From Paratrimastix pyriformis (taxonomy: Eukaryota; Preaxostyla; Paratrimastigidae): a DNA stretch of 64,000 bases. The position numbers were made by a program, and so were the translations under genes. Within the stretch, counting starts at the first letter, position 1. Every line of letters starts with the position of its first letter. Positions 20,840 through 33,100 of the stretch are shown here, one piece after another. The stretch lies in assembly GCA_027972325.1 (NCBI GenBank), contig JAPMOS010000070.1:104501-168500 (forward strand), read 5' to 3'. The notes beneath the pieces are model-generated. The model saw only the letters and a program-made list of their open reading frames with translations. It was not told the origin of the DNA and did no database searches.

Positions 20840-23239
20840 GTTACTCCCGCCTCCGCGTCGCGCGGCCCACGTTTCGATGGGGCCTCGGCCGGAGTTGGTT
20901 AGGTGCCATGTAGTGCGGCCCGTTGGGACGCATGGACATCAGGGCCAGGGTTCTGGCGAAAACTTGCAGAACAAGCGCACAGGAACGGTTACCTCCCCGA
21001 GGGCTCCTTTTCACCCGGAGGGAAGCGGGTCATGGGAGGGGGGGAGACGGCAGTGCGCGACAGAGGAGAAATGCGCCTCGACGAGGGTTTGGGGGTCTTT
21101 GGGGGAGGGAACGGAATACAATTTGAAGCGACCCGCATCAACATAATTTTTCATGCCGTAGTAGTCGGATGCCAGGAGGAAGGTGCCCGTGTCCAGGCGA
21201 GTGAGGGGGCCTCGCACCACGACAACGCAACACGCCGCGACATCATTGAGAGGGATCGGATCGTCAGGTCCGAGTGTCTCACACTGGGCGCCGAGGAGGG
21301 CCCTGAGGTTCCGGGCGACCTGGGAGACCTTGCGGACCATCTTTTCTTTGTCGAGCAAAAATCCCGCGAGCACGTAGGAGGAGTTTGGGGGAACCTCGAC
21401 CTTGGGCTTCAAAGTCCAGGCCTTGGCCACAGCCGAGGCGGTGGCTGGGGCCGTGGGCGCGGTGGTTGGGGCAGAGGGAACCAGGGCCGTGGCGGCAGGG
21501 GCAGGGGGCGTCGGTGCAGTGACGAACATTGGAACGGCCGTTGGGGGGAGATGCTTGAGCGGGATCGGACGCAGGGCCCCGATGGGCGGGGGGGTGGAAA
21601 CCATGGGGCGAGGGCCCTCGGGGGGCGGCGAGGAGAGAGTCGGAGCGGCGGGGGACGGTGAGGGGGGGCGGGGGAACGTCTAGGAAAACAGGGCCGGCTT
21701 TATAAAAGCAGTGTTTTAAATAATCAGGGCGGAAATTGTTCCCTGGGTTGTTGTTGAAGGCGGCTGTGGATGAAGTGGGTGGCGCGTGGGGGTTCGAATG
21801 GGGGGAGGCGAGTGCGCTGTCGAGGATTCGAACTGGGTCCTCGCTACCGAATGGGTGCTATTGGCGACGCTGGGAGCTGGCGAAGGGGGGTGGCCATCAA
21901 CAGGAGCGGCGCTGGGAGCTGGCGAAGGGGGGTGCCCAGCAGGAGCGGCGCTCGAAGGGGGAGGGACGAAGTAGGAGGTAACTATCGCCCCCAAGACCAA
22001 ACAAGAAGTGAGAAAGCATATGGGCGGGGCGAGCAGACCTGGGATGAGGAAGGGAGGGGGCGAAATACCGCAGGGGCCCGAAAGATCTGAGACTGGGCTC
22101 CAAGCGTGGCGAGGGTCCACCAAGCTGTCCAAGCGGGCCTCCAGATGATTCAGCCGTCCCGTGAGCTCTGCGTTCGCCTCAGCTGCGCGCTCCTTCGCCT
22201 CAGCTGCTGCGCGCTCCTTCGCCTCAGCTGCTGCGCGCTCCTTCGCCTCAGCTGCGCGCTCCTTCGCCTCAGCTGCGCGCTCCTTCGCCTCAGCTGCGCG
22301 CTCCTTCGCCTCAGCTGCGCGCTCCTTCGCCTCAACGAGCTCCTGCTGAAGATGCCTGTGGTGAATGGGAAAGTAGGAGAGAAAGTGTCGATCGGGGGAT
22401 GGAGGAACGGGGAGATGGCGGAACGGGATGGAGACGGACGCAAATGTCTCCCAGGCCACCACGGCGGCGGCCGGATCAGGAGCACGGGACGACGCGACAC
22501 ATTCACTGCTCGAATATGCCCGTCACGTGCCGATCGGGGGCGGGCGTGTGGAAAAAGATCAGATCAGGCAGGCAGGCAGGCGGGACAGGGGGCCGATCAA
22601 TCCAGAACAACACCGGCACCCTGGCCCACAAGGCACCAGTTGCAAACAGACCAAATGGCATCGCTGGCTCCGCCGCCCTTGCCAAGGGCAGGGCCGGGCA
22701 CGAGGAGAGGGCCGTACTCAGGCGCAGGGGCGGGTGCCGAAGGGGCGGATGCCGAAGGGGCGGGTGCCGAAGGGGCGGTGGCGGGCGCAGCGGTGGCGGG
22801 CGCAGCGGTGACGGGCGCTGGAGCTGGAGCTGGAGCTGGAGCGGGATGAGCGGGCGCTGGAGGAGCGGGCGCGCGCGCGCGCGCGCGCGTGGGCGCGGGG
22901 ACGGGAGGTTCTACACGAGGGATGAGATCAAACAAGAGAAAAACAGACGCCACTTGGGTTTTCTTTGGGTTAACCGTTGGGACGTATGCTTTCCGTGAGA
23001 CCTAAGAACCAAAACTGTCTGAAGTGACTTCCACGACAGGCAGACATGATTTGCCATTCCCCATCATCAGACTGTCCAGGCTGTTCGAACAACCAATCAA
23101 CACAGAAACGTTGTCGCGAAAATTGCAAAAAATAGTGCCAGACCCTTCTTGACTCCATCTGGGTCAAAAACCCGGACATAGGTGCAAAAACCCGGACGCC
23201 GGCAAACGGCCTTCCCGCGCATTCTTTCTTGAGAGCCAT
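20840..23239 (-). CDS. Uncharacterised coiled-coil protein gene
   Basis: No family recognised. Its clearest exon (about 22341-22080, minus) starts QELVEAKERAAEAKERAA after an intron that begins GTCTCCATC and ends TTCAG. It has seven AKERA(A)AE heptads, predicted as a charged alpha-helix or coiled coil, then ELTGRLNHLEARLDSL. Upstream coding runs ECVASSRAPDPAAAVVAW. Downstream, about 21610-21030, there is an Ala/Pro/Thr-rich part and then a well-mixed part (YVLAGFLLDKEKMVRKV, NLRALLGAQCETLGPDD, FLLASDYYGMKNYVDAG). The 3' end near 20840-20890 and the 5' end are guesses; a candidate first exon starts at 23239 (MALKKECAGRPFAG). It is convergent with separase, leaving about 200 bases between them. 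Confidence 0.45.
22179..22338 (-). repeat. 21-bp coding minisatellite
   Basis: Seven tandem copies of a 21-base unit; on the plus strand the unit is AGCTGCGCGCTCCTTCGCCTC. Two copies carry an extra GCT/GCA triplet, making 24 bases. All changes keep the frame, and the minus strand reads AKERAAE heptads. Confidence 0.95.
22868..22889. repeat. Alternating GC dinucleotide run
   Basis: Twenty-two bases of GCGCGC, a classic Z-DNA-prone purine-pyrimidine alternation, in GC-rich sequence upstream of the coiled-coil exon. Confidence 0.85.
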
Positions 23240-23876
23240 CCTATTTATAACTATTTTCAGTGAATTGTGGCGAACCTGCAGGCTACAGTGAGCCAGTCGG
23301 ACATTTGATCGACCCGCCATCTGACATCTGTTCGGGAGAAGAAGGGTCCGGGAACCACTGTGGCTGCTGTGGGAGTGTCCCTGGACTGCATTGGGGCCAC
23401 CCTGACGACGGAGGTGGTCCCGGCTGGCACTGGAGGACTGCAAGGTGGCCTCCGGGCATACCCGCCGTTTCACGCGCCCGCCGCTCCCACCTCCTCCACC
23501 CCCTCCCCAGGGGCACTCTGGCGCCTCGCAAGCCTGCCCCGGGCCACGCCAACACTCCCAGGCCCCACTCCTCCCCGTCGCCGCCACCCCCACCCCGTCC
23601 CGCTCCCAGGGGAACGCCCCTCCCCGGGCCGTGTTGTTTCAAGCGGAGCGCCCGAGCCGCCGGGAAACATCCCTACTGCCGGGTGCGTTGAATCTTTTTT
23701 TGGTCCATTGGCATGCCGAATTCGGTGACCCGTTGCTGATGCACATTATTGAGCTCTCCGAGCGAGGCACTAGGTGAGTTTTGGACGGAGCGAGAATCTT
23801 CGCCGGGGGTTCGATTTTATGGTACAATCACGATGAAGAGAGTGTTCTTCATCTCGCCAAAGCCGGAACCGGCTCA
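23240..23876. other. Unresolved stretch between the coiled-coil gene and MAN1
   Basis: No gene could be modelled with confidence. A plus-strand frame near 23700-23775 ends HWHAEFGDPLLMHIIELSERGTR and looks like real protein sequence. Another frame near 23360-23440 reads VSLDCIGATLTTEVVPAG. These could be exons of a small plus-strand gene starting close to 23240. Between them lies Pro-rich low complexity. CTATTTATAA occurs near 23244-23253. Confidence 0.35.
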
Positions 23877-24600
23877 TCAGTACTGGTGCTGATGCGCCTG
23901 TCCGTCGGGCCCGAAGAAGACGGAGGTGGGCTGCTGCCGGATGCGCTGCAGCAGCTGCCGCTGGAGCTCCTCCTGCTCGGCCTCGGCCCGGGTCTTGATG
24001 CTGGCCAGCGGGGCGGCAGCGTCGGGGGAGATCAGGGGCGCGGGGTAGGACGACAGGGTGGGGCCGCCGAGGACCCGGGGCTGGTCGATGCCCACGACGC
24101 CCCCGTAGGCGGCGGGGTCCTCCACGGGGCCGCGCCATTCCCACTGAACCTGCTGCTGGCCGTCGGCAAGGGCGGTCGTTTCGCAGATGCGGGTGTCTTC
24201 CAGGATGACGTTCTTCACCTGGGTGGGTGGGTGATGCATGCGAGGGGGGGAGTGAGGGACGGGGGAAGGTGAGACCCGGGGCCGAGGCCGAGATGGGGCA
24301 GGATGGGTTTCGGCATGGCGGAGGAGGAGCGTCCGACCTTGTTCCACACGCGGGGGTCGGCCTTCCGCCCGCCAAAAAGCATCGACCGCAGATGCGCCAC
24401 AGCAACTGGCGAGAACGGAAACAAGACGACAATTGACGCACCTTGGTGAGTGGAGCTGTGGAGAGGGGGGAGGAACGGGGACGAGGGCGGGGGGGCCAGT
24501 TACGGACCAGATGAAGGATGTTCGGGCATACGGGTATGGAGCAGCCGGTGCTTGTGCAGGATTTGCTTTGCCTGGTCCGCCAGCAGGGCCACTTGCTCCT

Positions 24601-24637
<37 letters not shown>

Positions 24638-27127
24638 AGATTTGGGTCGGTGACAAGTGGACATGGTACAGACCTTCTCACGGCGGGCACGAAGGCGCCG
24701 GGCGCGAAGGAAGAGCAGCAGGGCTACAGTGACGAGAAGGCCGAATGCGCTGAGTGGGATCAGGAAAGATAGAGGCAGAGTGAGATCGCGCGAAGCCCCA
24801 CAGCAGAGAGCAGAGCAGAGGAGATTGGACGGAGAGACAGGGCCATAAAAAGAAAGGGACGGGACGACAGACCAACCGGTCAACGAAGTCCACCGACGAA
24901 CAAACCACATGCGCAGGGCGCATTGCATGGGCGGCCTGCCCAGGGTGCATTGGTAGAAGTGGAGCTCCTCCTGCGAAGACGGGCCGGCAGGTGGGGGGCA
25001 CCCCTTGGCCACAAAGGAGGCAGCGGGGGTCCCGGCAGGGAGGGCCAGGTGAGCCACGGTCCCGTCGCTCGTCAGGTTGGCGAGGGCTTTCCGGAAGGCC
25101 TGAAGGGCGGGAAGTCGATTGTAGGATGGAACATGACGACATGGACAGGTGGATCATCGGCACAGACCGCGATGGACTTGGGATCGGCAGGGCCGGCCGT
25201 CTCGCCCACACGCATGGCGAGTTCCTCCTCCGAGATCTGCAGGAGTGATGCGAAAGATGGCCAAGGAGGGTGAGGGGACGAGGGGACGAGGAGGTGGCGA
25301 GACAAGGATGCGAACATGGAGAAAGGGAAGCCGCCAAAACGAAAAACAAGCACGGACGAAGGGGTTCGGGGTATCGGGGTACTCACAGTCGTAGCGCCCA
25401 CGCCGCTCCTGGAGGAAGGCGAGAATGGCTTGGCGGAAGCGCTCGATGGTCTGTCGGGTCCATCGAAAATCAAAGTCAGGAGAGGGGCGAGAGAACGCAC
25501 GGGCCTCTTCAAAACGCGCATCGCCGACGCAGCTCCCGTCGCGCCAGACGAAGCCGGTATCACAGCGGACCCGGACCCGGGGCACGCCGGGGACCCACTG
25601 GCCAGCCAGGTGGCATGTGGCGTTGCCCGGGCATGGCCGGCACGGGGAAATGGGAGTGTCGGTGGGCTTGGTGGGGCAGTAGGGCACGGGGGCCCAACGC
25701 CGCTTACCCTGGTCCCAGGCATTCTGTACAGTGGATTCCAACCAGTTGCGGGCTGGGTGCAGAGCCTCGCGCCACGGAAGACAGAGAGGCGGAAGCTGGG
25801 TCGTGGCCAGGCGCAGGCAGGCCGCCAGATGGTCGCTCGACTTGGGGGTGCCGGCGGGAATGCCTGCCTGGACCAGGCAGACCCGCTGACAGGCCGAGGA
25901 GTAACTGGCCAGGAGGGCGATCACGAGGGACGCCACAACAAACCCCCACGCGCAACGGCCCCACATCGTCTTGGGGAAAACCGAGGCGATCCGGCGAGAG
26001 AATGGAGCGCGGGGAGGTGCAGGCGGGGCCGCGGCAGGGACTGGGGCTGGCGGCGAAGGAGGGGCGGGGGCGGGAGAAGCTGGTGGGGGAGGAGGTGGCG
26101 AGGGAGGCAGGAGAGGAGCTGGAGGTGGAATGCCAAAGCTGATGGGAGCTCCACCAAGGCCGGGGGCACTCGGGGGTTGCAGAATGGGTGAGACGTGGGG
26201 TCGGGGAGGCAGAGCCTGGGCCGGGGAGGGGGCGGGAGCCACGACGGGTGCGGGGGTGAAGACTGGGGGGAGTTGGGTCAGCAGTGTGGCCGTGGGCTGA
26301 GGGCTACGCATGGTCGACACGGGAGGAGATGTTTGCAGCATAGAAGGCATATCGGCCTGCAACCACGAAACGGGGGCACCCGCCCACTGTTCGTCTGCGG
26401 GAGACTCATGCTGGACGGGGTGCGGCCTTGCCGGCTCGGAAGGCAGCGACGCAACAGGGGGAGCAATGGGACGCGGGGGGATGGGCGTGGAAAACAGGGC
26501 CGAGGTGGTCGTTTGAAGGGTCGGGGTGGCAGTCGTGGTGCTGGTGGCCATAGATGCGGGAGGGGCACCCGAGGCGGGCACAACAGGGGTATTGAGGGCA
26601 GAAGGCGGAGCCTCTCCGGTCACGGGCCGAACGGGTGTGGCATAGGTGGCGGTGGCTGCAACCATTGCAGGGCTCATGAAGGCCGGGACAGGGAGCACAG
26701 GTCGAGGGCGCGCGTATGGTGCCGTGGCGGTGGTGCGTCGGCGGGTCGAAGCAGTGGTGGTAATGGTGCGTTGTTGGGAGGACTTGGTGTCCGGGGTGAT
26801 GGTTGCCGCTGAGCCCACAGGACGCACGGGGGTCGTGAGCGCGGATGGAGCTGCCGTACCTCCAGTGGTTTGGCGCCGGAGATGTGGCGGTGGCGTGAGC
26901 TTGTCGGCTTTCGGGGCGGAAGGAGTGGGTTCTTCTTCAGAACTTGAGCTCTCCTCTTCCTCTTCCTCCTCTTCGCCTTCAACTTCCACTCGGACATTCT
27001 CCTCTTCATTCTCCTCCAGGTCGACCTTTGTCTCTTCCTCCTCTTCTGGCTCTTCTTTCACTTTCTTTCTTCCTTCGGCTGGCTTCATTGGCTTCGCCGG
27101 ACGTTTGGCGCCGGCCCGAGTAGACAT
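23877..27127 (-). CDS. MAN1/Src1/Heh-type inner nuclear membrane protein
   Basis: Integral inner nuclear membrane protein of the Man1-Src1 C-terminal (MSC) family, which ties chromatin to the nuclear envelope. Exon 1 (25358-27127, 590 codons) has a Lys-rich start (STRAGAKRPAKPMKP), a long acidic run, a Pro/Thr/Ala-rich nucleoplasmic region and a first membrane span (WGFVVASLVIALLAS). The lumenal cysteine motif SPCRPCPGNATC then VRCDTGFVWRDGSC follows. Later exons add EEELAMRVGETAGPADP, AFRKALANLTSDGT and a second span (AFGLLVTVALLLFLRARR, near 24755-24685). The winged-helix tail has HLRSMLFGGRKADPRVWNK, EDTRICETTA and VQWEWRG, and stops at 23877. I see no LEM/HeH motif at the N-terminus. An in-frame ATG at 27172 could add 15 residues. 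Confidence 0.85.
24606..24635 (-). repeat. G30 on plus (C30 in MAN1 sense)
   Basis: Thirty G on the plus strand, so thirty C in the sense of the minus-strand MAN1 gene. It lies just before the exon starting VALLADQAKQILHKHRLL, again as the pyrimidine tract of an intron. Confidence 0.9.
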
Positions 27128-27194
27128 CCCGATCAACAAATGATTTGAATGAGTTGTAACGATATCAACCAAGAGGTTATTTCCACTAGTCCAA
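27128..27194. promoter_or_regulatory. 67-bp divergent promoter region between MAN1 and CPSF2
   Basis: The chosen start codons of MAN1 (27127, minus) and CPSF2 (27195, plus) are 67 bases apart; with the alternative MAN1 ATG at 27172 only 22 remain. The stretch is much more AT-rich than its surroundings and has no evident TATA box. Both promoters must share or overlap within the flanking exons. Confidence 0.6.
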
Positions 27195-30100
27195 ATGGGC
27201 GAACAGCCGCCGCCAGGAGAAGGGCGGACGCTGATCCCACTTTATGGCGTTAACGAGGGACCAGCAGCATATCTGCTGCATGTTGGATCGCTAAATCTTC
27301 TTTTGGATTGTGGGTGGTCAGATGATTTCGATCTCTCCGTTTTGGAACCACTAAAAAGGTTTCTCTGGCCCATACTTGTTGCCCTTCACTATTTTTGATG
27401 CAGTCTTCTTTCCAAGGGCGATTCGACCCAGCTTGATGCGATTCTGATCTCGAATTCATCTCTTGCATCCTGTGGCGCCCTCCCGTATGTCGTTGGGGTC
27501 CTCGGATGCAATGTTCCCATTTACGCAACCCTTCCTACTGTCAAAATGGGCCGACTGACCCATTACGATACCTTCTCGGCCCGCCATGTCTGTGATCCAC
27601 CTCCACCTCACCCCTCTCCTCACCAAGCGCGCAGAAAAACGGACTTGTGGAGCCTTTCCCTCTCGATGCTGTCGATAACACCTTTGAGACGATCACCCCG
27701 CTGAAATATTCGCAGCACGTTCAACTGCGCCGCTACCGAGGGCCGAGCCAGGCCGAAGAGACAAGTCTGTACGGTTCCTTCGATCCGCCTGTCGATTCCA
27801 CCCTGGCTTTTTTCCCTCTGCCAGGCCCCCCGGAAACATCCGAGGAGGGAACGGTCTGCGTGACCCCACACCCGGCGGGCCACCTGCTCGGCGCCTGCTA
27901 CTGGCACATCTCGGCCGGCGAGACGGATGACATCCTGTACGCGCTGGCCTTCAACAACAAGCCCGAACGGTCTGTGCAGTCGTGGGCACGCATGGCGGGA
28001 GTCGGAACGGCGCACACGTAGCGCCGGAAGCACGATGCGGGGGGGCGGGCATCATGGTTGCGGTTCCCTGTTTCTCTGACCGCCCCCTCCTCCTCCTTCT
28101 CCTCCTTCTCCTCCTCCTTCTCCTCCTTCTCCTTCTCCTCATCCTCCTCCTCCTCCTCCTCCTCCTCCTCCTCCTCCTTCTCCTCCTTCTCCTCGTCAGG
28201 CACCTCCCCTGCGTCAACTTCGACAAGTTTCAGCGGCCTGCGGCGCTGATCACCAGCTCGCGCAATGCGCTGACCTCCGTCTCGCGCAAGCAGCTCGACC
28301 AGTTCTTTTCGGTCCGTCCCGTTTCCCGCTTCCCGCTTGGGAGTGGGTGGGTGGGGGCTCATCTTGATCACTCCACCTGTCTGACCCCGCTTGCCTCCTC
28401 CTTTTCGCCCTCGGGGCCACAGACACGATCGTGCAGACCCTGCGGAACAACGGCAACGTGCTCATCCCCACCGACACCGCGGGGCGGATCCTCGATCGCC
28501 CTGGCGCTCTCGCAGCGCTGGGCAGCCACTAACCTCAGGTCCGCACCACCCCACCTCGTGCCCGTGTGAGCACCTGTTCCCAACTTGCGCCCCTGCTGAT
28601 CCGCCTCATCCGTCCGTTGCACCCCCCCTCATTGTGATCCAATTCCGTCCACTCGAGCAATGGTCCATCAGACCATCCATTCCATTCCATTCCCCCCACC
28701 CCCCCACCCCGCACCCCACCCCCACCCCCCTCGCACCCCCTCGCACCCCCTCGCACCCCCTCGCACCCCCTCGCACCCCCTCGCACCCCCTCGCACCCCT
28801 CGCACCCTCGCACCCACCCCCCTCGCCACCCCCCTCGCACCCCCCCCACCACCCCTCGCACCCCCCACCCCCCACCCCCCCCCCCTCACGGTGTCCACTC
28901 GCTTTCCGCTCCAGAAGCCACCCGTGTCGTCATGACCTGCCATCGATGGAGGCCGGTCCGTGTGGCCTGCCGCCTGCCCTCCGTCCCTCCCCTGAGGGAA
29001 CGAGACGCACGATGTTCACCCCCGCACTGCATGGGCGCTTGTCCCTCCGACACGCGAGGTTGGCCGGGGCAAGAATCTCGGGGAGAGAGGGGGAGGTGGG
29101 GGCTCGGATCAGCAGCATCCCCCACGTCACGTCTCATCCACCCCCCCACGCGCCTCACACCGCGCAGGCTTTTCGCGCGAGCTCTTCGCCCTGTGGGCCA
29201 CCAACTAACAACCTCATCATGCTCACCTCGCGCGGCACCCAGCACGGCTCCTCCTCCGCCAGCTCTACCACGTGGCGACCCACACCCCGCCTCGCCGCTC
29301 CTGGCCCCGCGCCATCACCGCCCGTTCCTGTCACGGCCACGGCCACTGTCACCGCCACGGCCACGGCCACGGCCACGGCCACGGCCACGGCTGCTCCCGC
29401 TCCGCCGACCGTCCTCGGCCAGCAGGACTCGGGGAGGGCGGCGGCCCGGACGAGGGGCGGCCGCGGTGCGGCAGGTGCCGGCCGTCGTCAAAATCGGGGA
29501 GACCGGGAAATGCACCGTCGAGATGACGGTCCGCCCCTCGGCCCTCGGCTGCCGAGGAGAGTGTCCCTCCGTCCATCCGTCCCCCCCCCCCCCCCCCCCG
29601 CCACACACGCACACGCCACACACGCACACGGGCAGAGACATACAGACACTCCGTCTTCCAGAATCAATAGACACCAAATGACAACTGACGATGAAAACGG
29701 CTCAGCTGTGCGTCATTTGAGATCCTTCCTGCCCGATTGATCAGTCCCTCGCTCCACACAGACACAGACACACGCACAGCCACGCACAGACGGCACGTCG
29801 GGGCACCCTTTGACTCTTGTCTCCATCTGCTCTTCCCAGCTGCACCGGCGGGTCCCGCTGGAGGGCGCCGAGTTGGCCCGCTTTCGCCGCCGCCAGGCTG
29901 CACAGCGCCGCCGTGGCTCAGCGTCTGTGCCTGGAAGGGCAGTGGAGGATGAGTAGGAACTGGGTGGTTGTGGGTGGGTGGGTGGGTGGGATGATGACAC
30001 GTTTTTCTTTCCCTCGGGCCGGTCGCACCATCTTCTTCCTTCTCATTCGGCGCCAAAATCATCCGAATTCATCCCATTTGCCTGCTCTGCCACCGCCACC

Positions 30101-33100
30101 ACCGCCCCAGCCATCCCGCCGGGGGCCCCGAGACGGCCGCTCAGCTGCACCGGCGCCACAAGCGGCTCGCCATGCAGGGCCGGGTGGAGGCCGCCGAGGT
30201 GCTGGCCGACCTCAGGCGGCTCGAGGGCGGGGGCGGGGCGGCAGGCGGGGCCCTCGACGGCGAGGAGGGCGAGGAGGAAGGGGAGGGGGACGAGGAGGAA
30301 GACGAGGCGCTGGTGCTGCCGGCCGAGATGCAGCTCGAGGAGGACCAGCCGGGAGGTCGGCCTCCCCCTCGACTGCACACATCGACTGCACACATCGACT
30401 GCACACATCGACTGCACACCACATCGCCTCGTGTTTGCTCTTGCCTTCCTCTACCTCATTCATTCTTCCCCCGCCATGCATGGCCACTCTGCCCCCATCC
30501 ACCCACCGGCACCACCATCGAACCAGCGAGCCGGGAGGAACTGCTGGAGCTGCAGTGCGACGCGGAGCACCAGCACCAGCACAGGTCCGTCCCGCCACGA
30601 GCCACACTCTCCCGCCACGTCACGCCACGCCACGTCACGCCACGCCACGCCGGGCCACGCCGGGCCACGCCGGGCCACGCCGGGCCACGCCACGCCGGGC
30701 CACGCCACGCCGGGCCACGCCACGCCACGCCACGCCACGCCACGCCACGCCACGCCACGCCACGCCACGCCACGCCACGCCACGCCACGCCCCGCCACGC
30801 CACGCCCCGCCACCGCCACGCCCACACGCCCCGCCACGCATGGATTCGCGTTCACTCTCCTTTTTGCTCCACTTCGCGTCGCCCCGAACTCCCACGATGC
30901 AGCCCCGAGGCCGGTGACGGCCCGGCCTCGTCCCCGATGGCGGTCGAGGGCCCCGAGGAGCGGAAGGCCGCGAAGAAGCTGGAGCAGCTGGAGGGCGAGG
31001 GCGAGGGCGAGGGTGACAGCCAGGGAGGCAAGCCGGGCAAGCAAGACGGCACGGGCACGGCGGGCAAAATGTCTGCAACTGCCTCTCGTCTGACGGCCCC
31101 CGCCGTCTCCTCGTATGCCCTCCCTCGCCTGCCCCGTCGCGGGCAGAGCCATTGGAAACGCTTTTGCTGTTCGCTGACTGCCCCTGCTTGATGGCGGTCT
31201 GTTTCGGGTTTCGGCTCAGTCTCGCCACCGACGCGCCCACTGCCGGCTCGGAGGGCCCGCGCCGCCGGCCGCGCCAGCTGAGCTACCTGTCCGTCGACGA
31301 GGCCGCCGACATGATGGTCTTCCCGTACGAGGAGCCCGACGTGCAGTGGGACGAGTACGGCGAGGTCTGGTGGGCCAGCCGGAAGCGGAACGGGAGGATG
31401 TCCTTGCGACCGCGCGTGACTGTGCAGCCTTTTGGCTTCCCCTTGCCCCTTTTCAGGCTTGCCGCCCTCCAACTCAGCTCACGCACACCCTCATCTCACC
31501 GCTCATGCTGATCTGCACACTGCTGATCTGCTGCGTGCAGATCATCAACCTGGCCGAAATTGGCCGCCCCGAGGGGCTCCTGGTCTCGTCCGACGGCACC
31601 GAGCCAGAGGTCAGCTCTCTCGCGCCTCTCCCGCTCCCACTGCTCCGACCTGCGTAGTTTAGTCTGACCGAATTCGCGCCTCATCCTCCATCCCCATACA
31701 CACGCGCACATCACTGGCTTCAGGAACGGGCGCCGGCCGACCGGGCCGCATTGCCGGAGGAGGAGGGACCGACAAAGATCACCACAACCACTGTGCAGGT
31801 CGGTGACTCCCTCCCCGCCATCTTCCGATCCACCTCCCATCCGGCCACGCTCTCATTTCTTTGTTTTCCCGTACCCTTTCTGTTATTGACACGCCCCCCC
31901 CTCGTGCCCGCATCCCCACCAGGTGGAGCTTGCCTGCCGGCTGGTCTATCTGGACATGGAGGGCCTCACCGACGGGCGCACCCTGCGCTCGATGGTCGAG
32001 CGGATCGGGGCCAGACAGACGGTCCGGGCGATGGGCCCACACCCACTTGGCACGGGCTCTCCAAATCCAGCCTGTCCTGCCGCGATCTCCCCTCCCCTTC
32101 CCTCGGGTCACCGGTCCCGATGCCCTCTCCTCGCTCTGGGGCGCAGTTCTTTGTGAACGGGCCGCCCGAGTGCACCCAGCAGCTGCTCGGGCACGCCGCC
32201 TCCCTCGGCCTCAAGGCCGCCGCCCCAGGGTGGGCCAGCCGATGTCCATCGACCCGCCGGTCCCCTGCCATAAAGTCCGTCCCCTCCGATCCGTTCGGTG
32301 GCACGTCTTTTCCGCTGCCCCCGGGCCGGTGATGGTGGGGGCATTTGAACCTCGTCGTCATCATCGTCTCGTCTTTCCGCAGGTCCAACTGACCGAGGAA
32401 TTCCTGGCCAAGCTCTCATTCAGCAAGGTCTCGGCAAGCATTGGGGTGCGGAAGGGGTGGTGGGGGTGGTGGGGGTGGGGGGGGTGGGGGGGGGTGGGGG
32501 GGGTAATGGTGGTGCATCACGACACTAACGGCCTCCTCCTCCCCACCCCACCCCCTGGGTCTGTTCTGTGTCTGTTGGTGTAGATCGGTGAGCTTGAAGT
32601 CGCCCGCGTGAATGCGGTCGTGGATCCGGGGACGAGTGCGCCCCTGCCGCGCCTCGCCGCCTCGGCCGAGGAGACTCCGGTGGAGGAGACGAAGCAGGTC
32701 AGTTCGACCGAAAGTGGAGTCAGGGGGAGGGAGGAGACGAGACGATGGCGCGGAATCTCACTCACGCTCACCTTTGGCTGGTGGTGGCCAGGATTCGGTG
32801 CTCTTTGTGGGCAACATGCAGCTCGCCAAGTTCAAGGAGACCCTCGAGCGGGCCGGGTTCCGCGTCTGTCCTCGCCCGTCATCCTCATCACATTCACCTT
32901 TCGCGGCACAGACCGAGATGCGCTTGAATTCCATCGTTTGTAACGGAATCGTCACCGTTCAGAAGGTCTGTTTCTGCTTTTCATTTTCACTCCTAATGGG
33001 ACACTTTCTTTTCCAAGGACGGCGACACGAGCGAATTCACTGTCGACGGGCCGCTTTGTGCCGAGTATTTCGCCGTGCGTGACTTGCTGGGCAACCAATT

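Noticed and set aside
21818-21850. Possible tRNA-like T-arm (GGATTCGAACTGGGTCC on plus)
   Set aside because: The stem does not pair around the loop on either strand and no acceptor or anticodon arm can be drawn.
25381-25387. Canonical-looking donor GTGAGT in MAN1
   Set aside because: It gives the wrong phase for the next exon. GTCCG just downstream (25357) gives the right phase for EEELAMRVGE.
29180-29245. Possible intron hiding the CPSF2 frame slips (GTGGGCC...ACTAAC...CCCAG)
   Set aside because: It would remove conserved residues ([10 protein letters not shown]) and still leave the wrong phase; its donor is not GTC.
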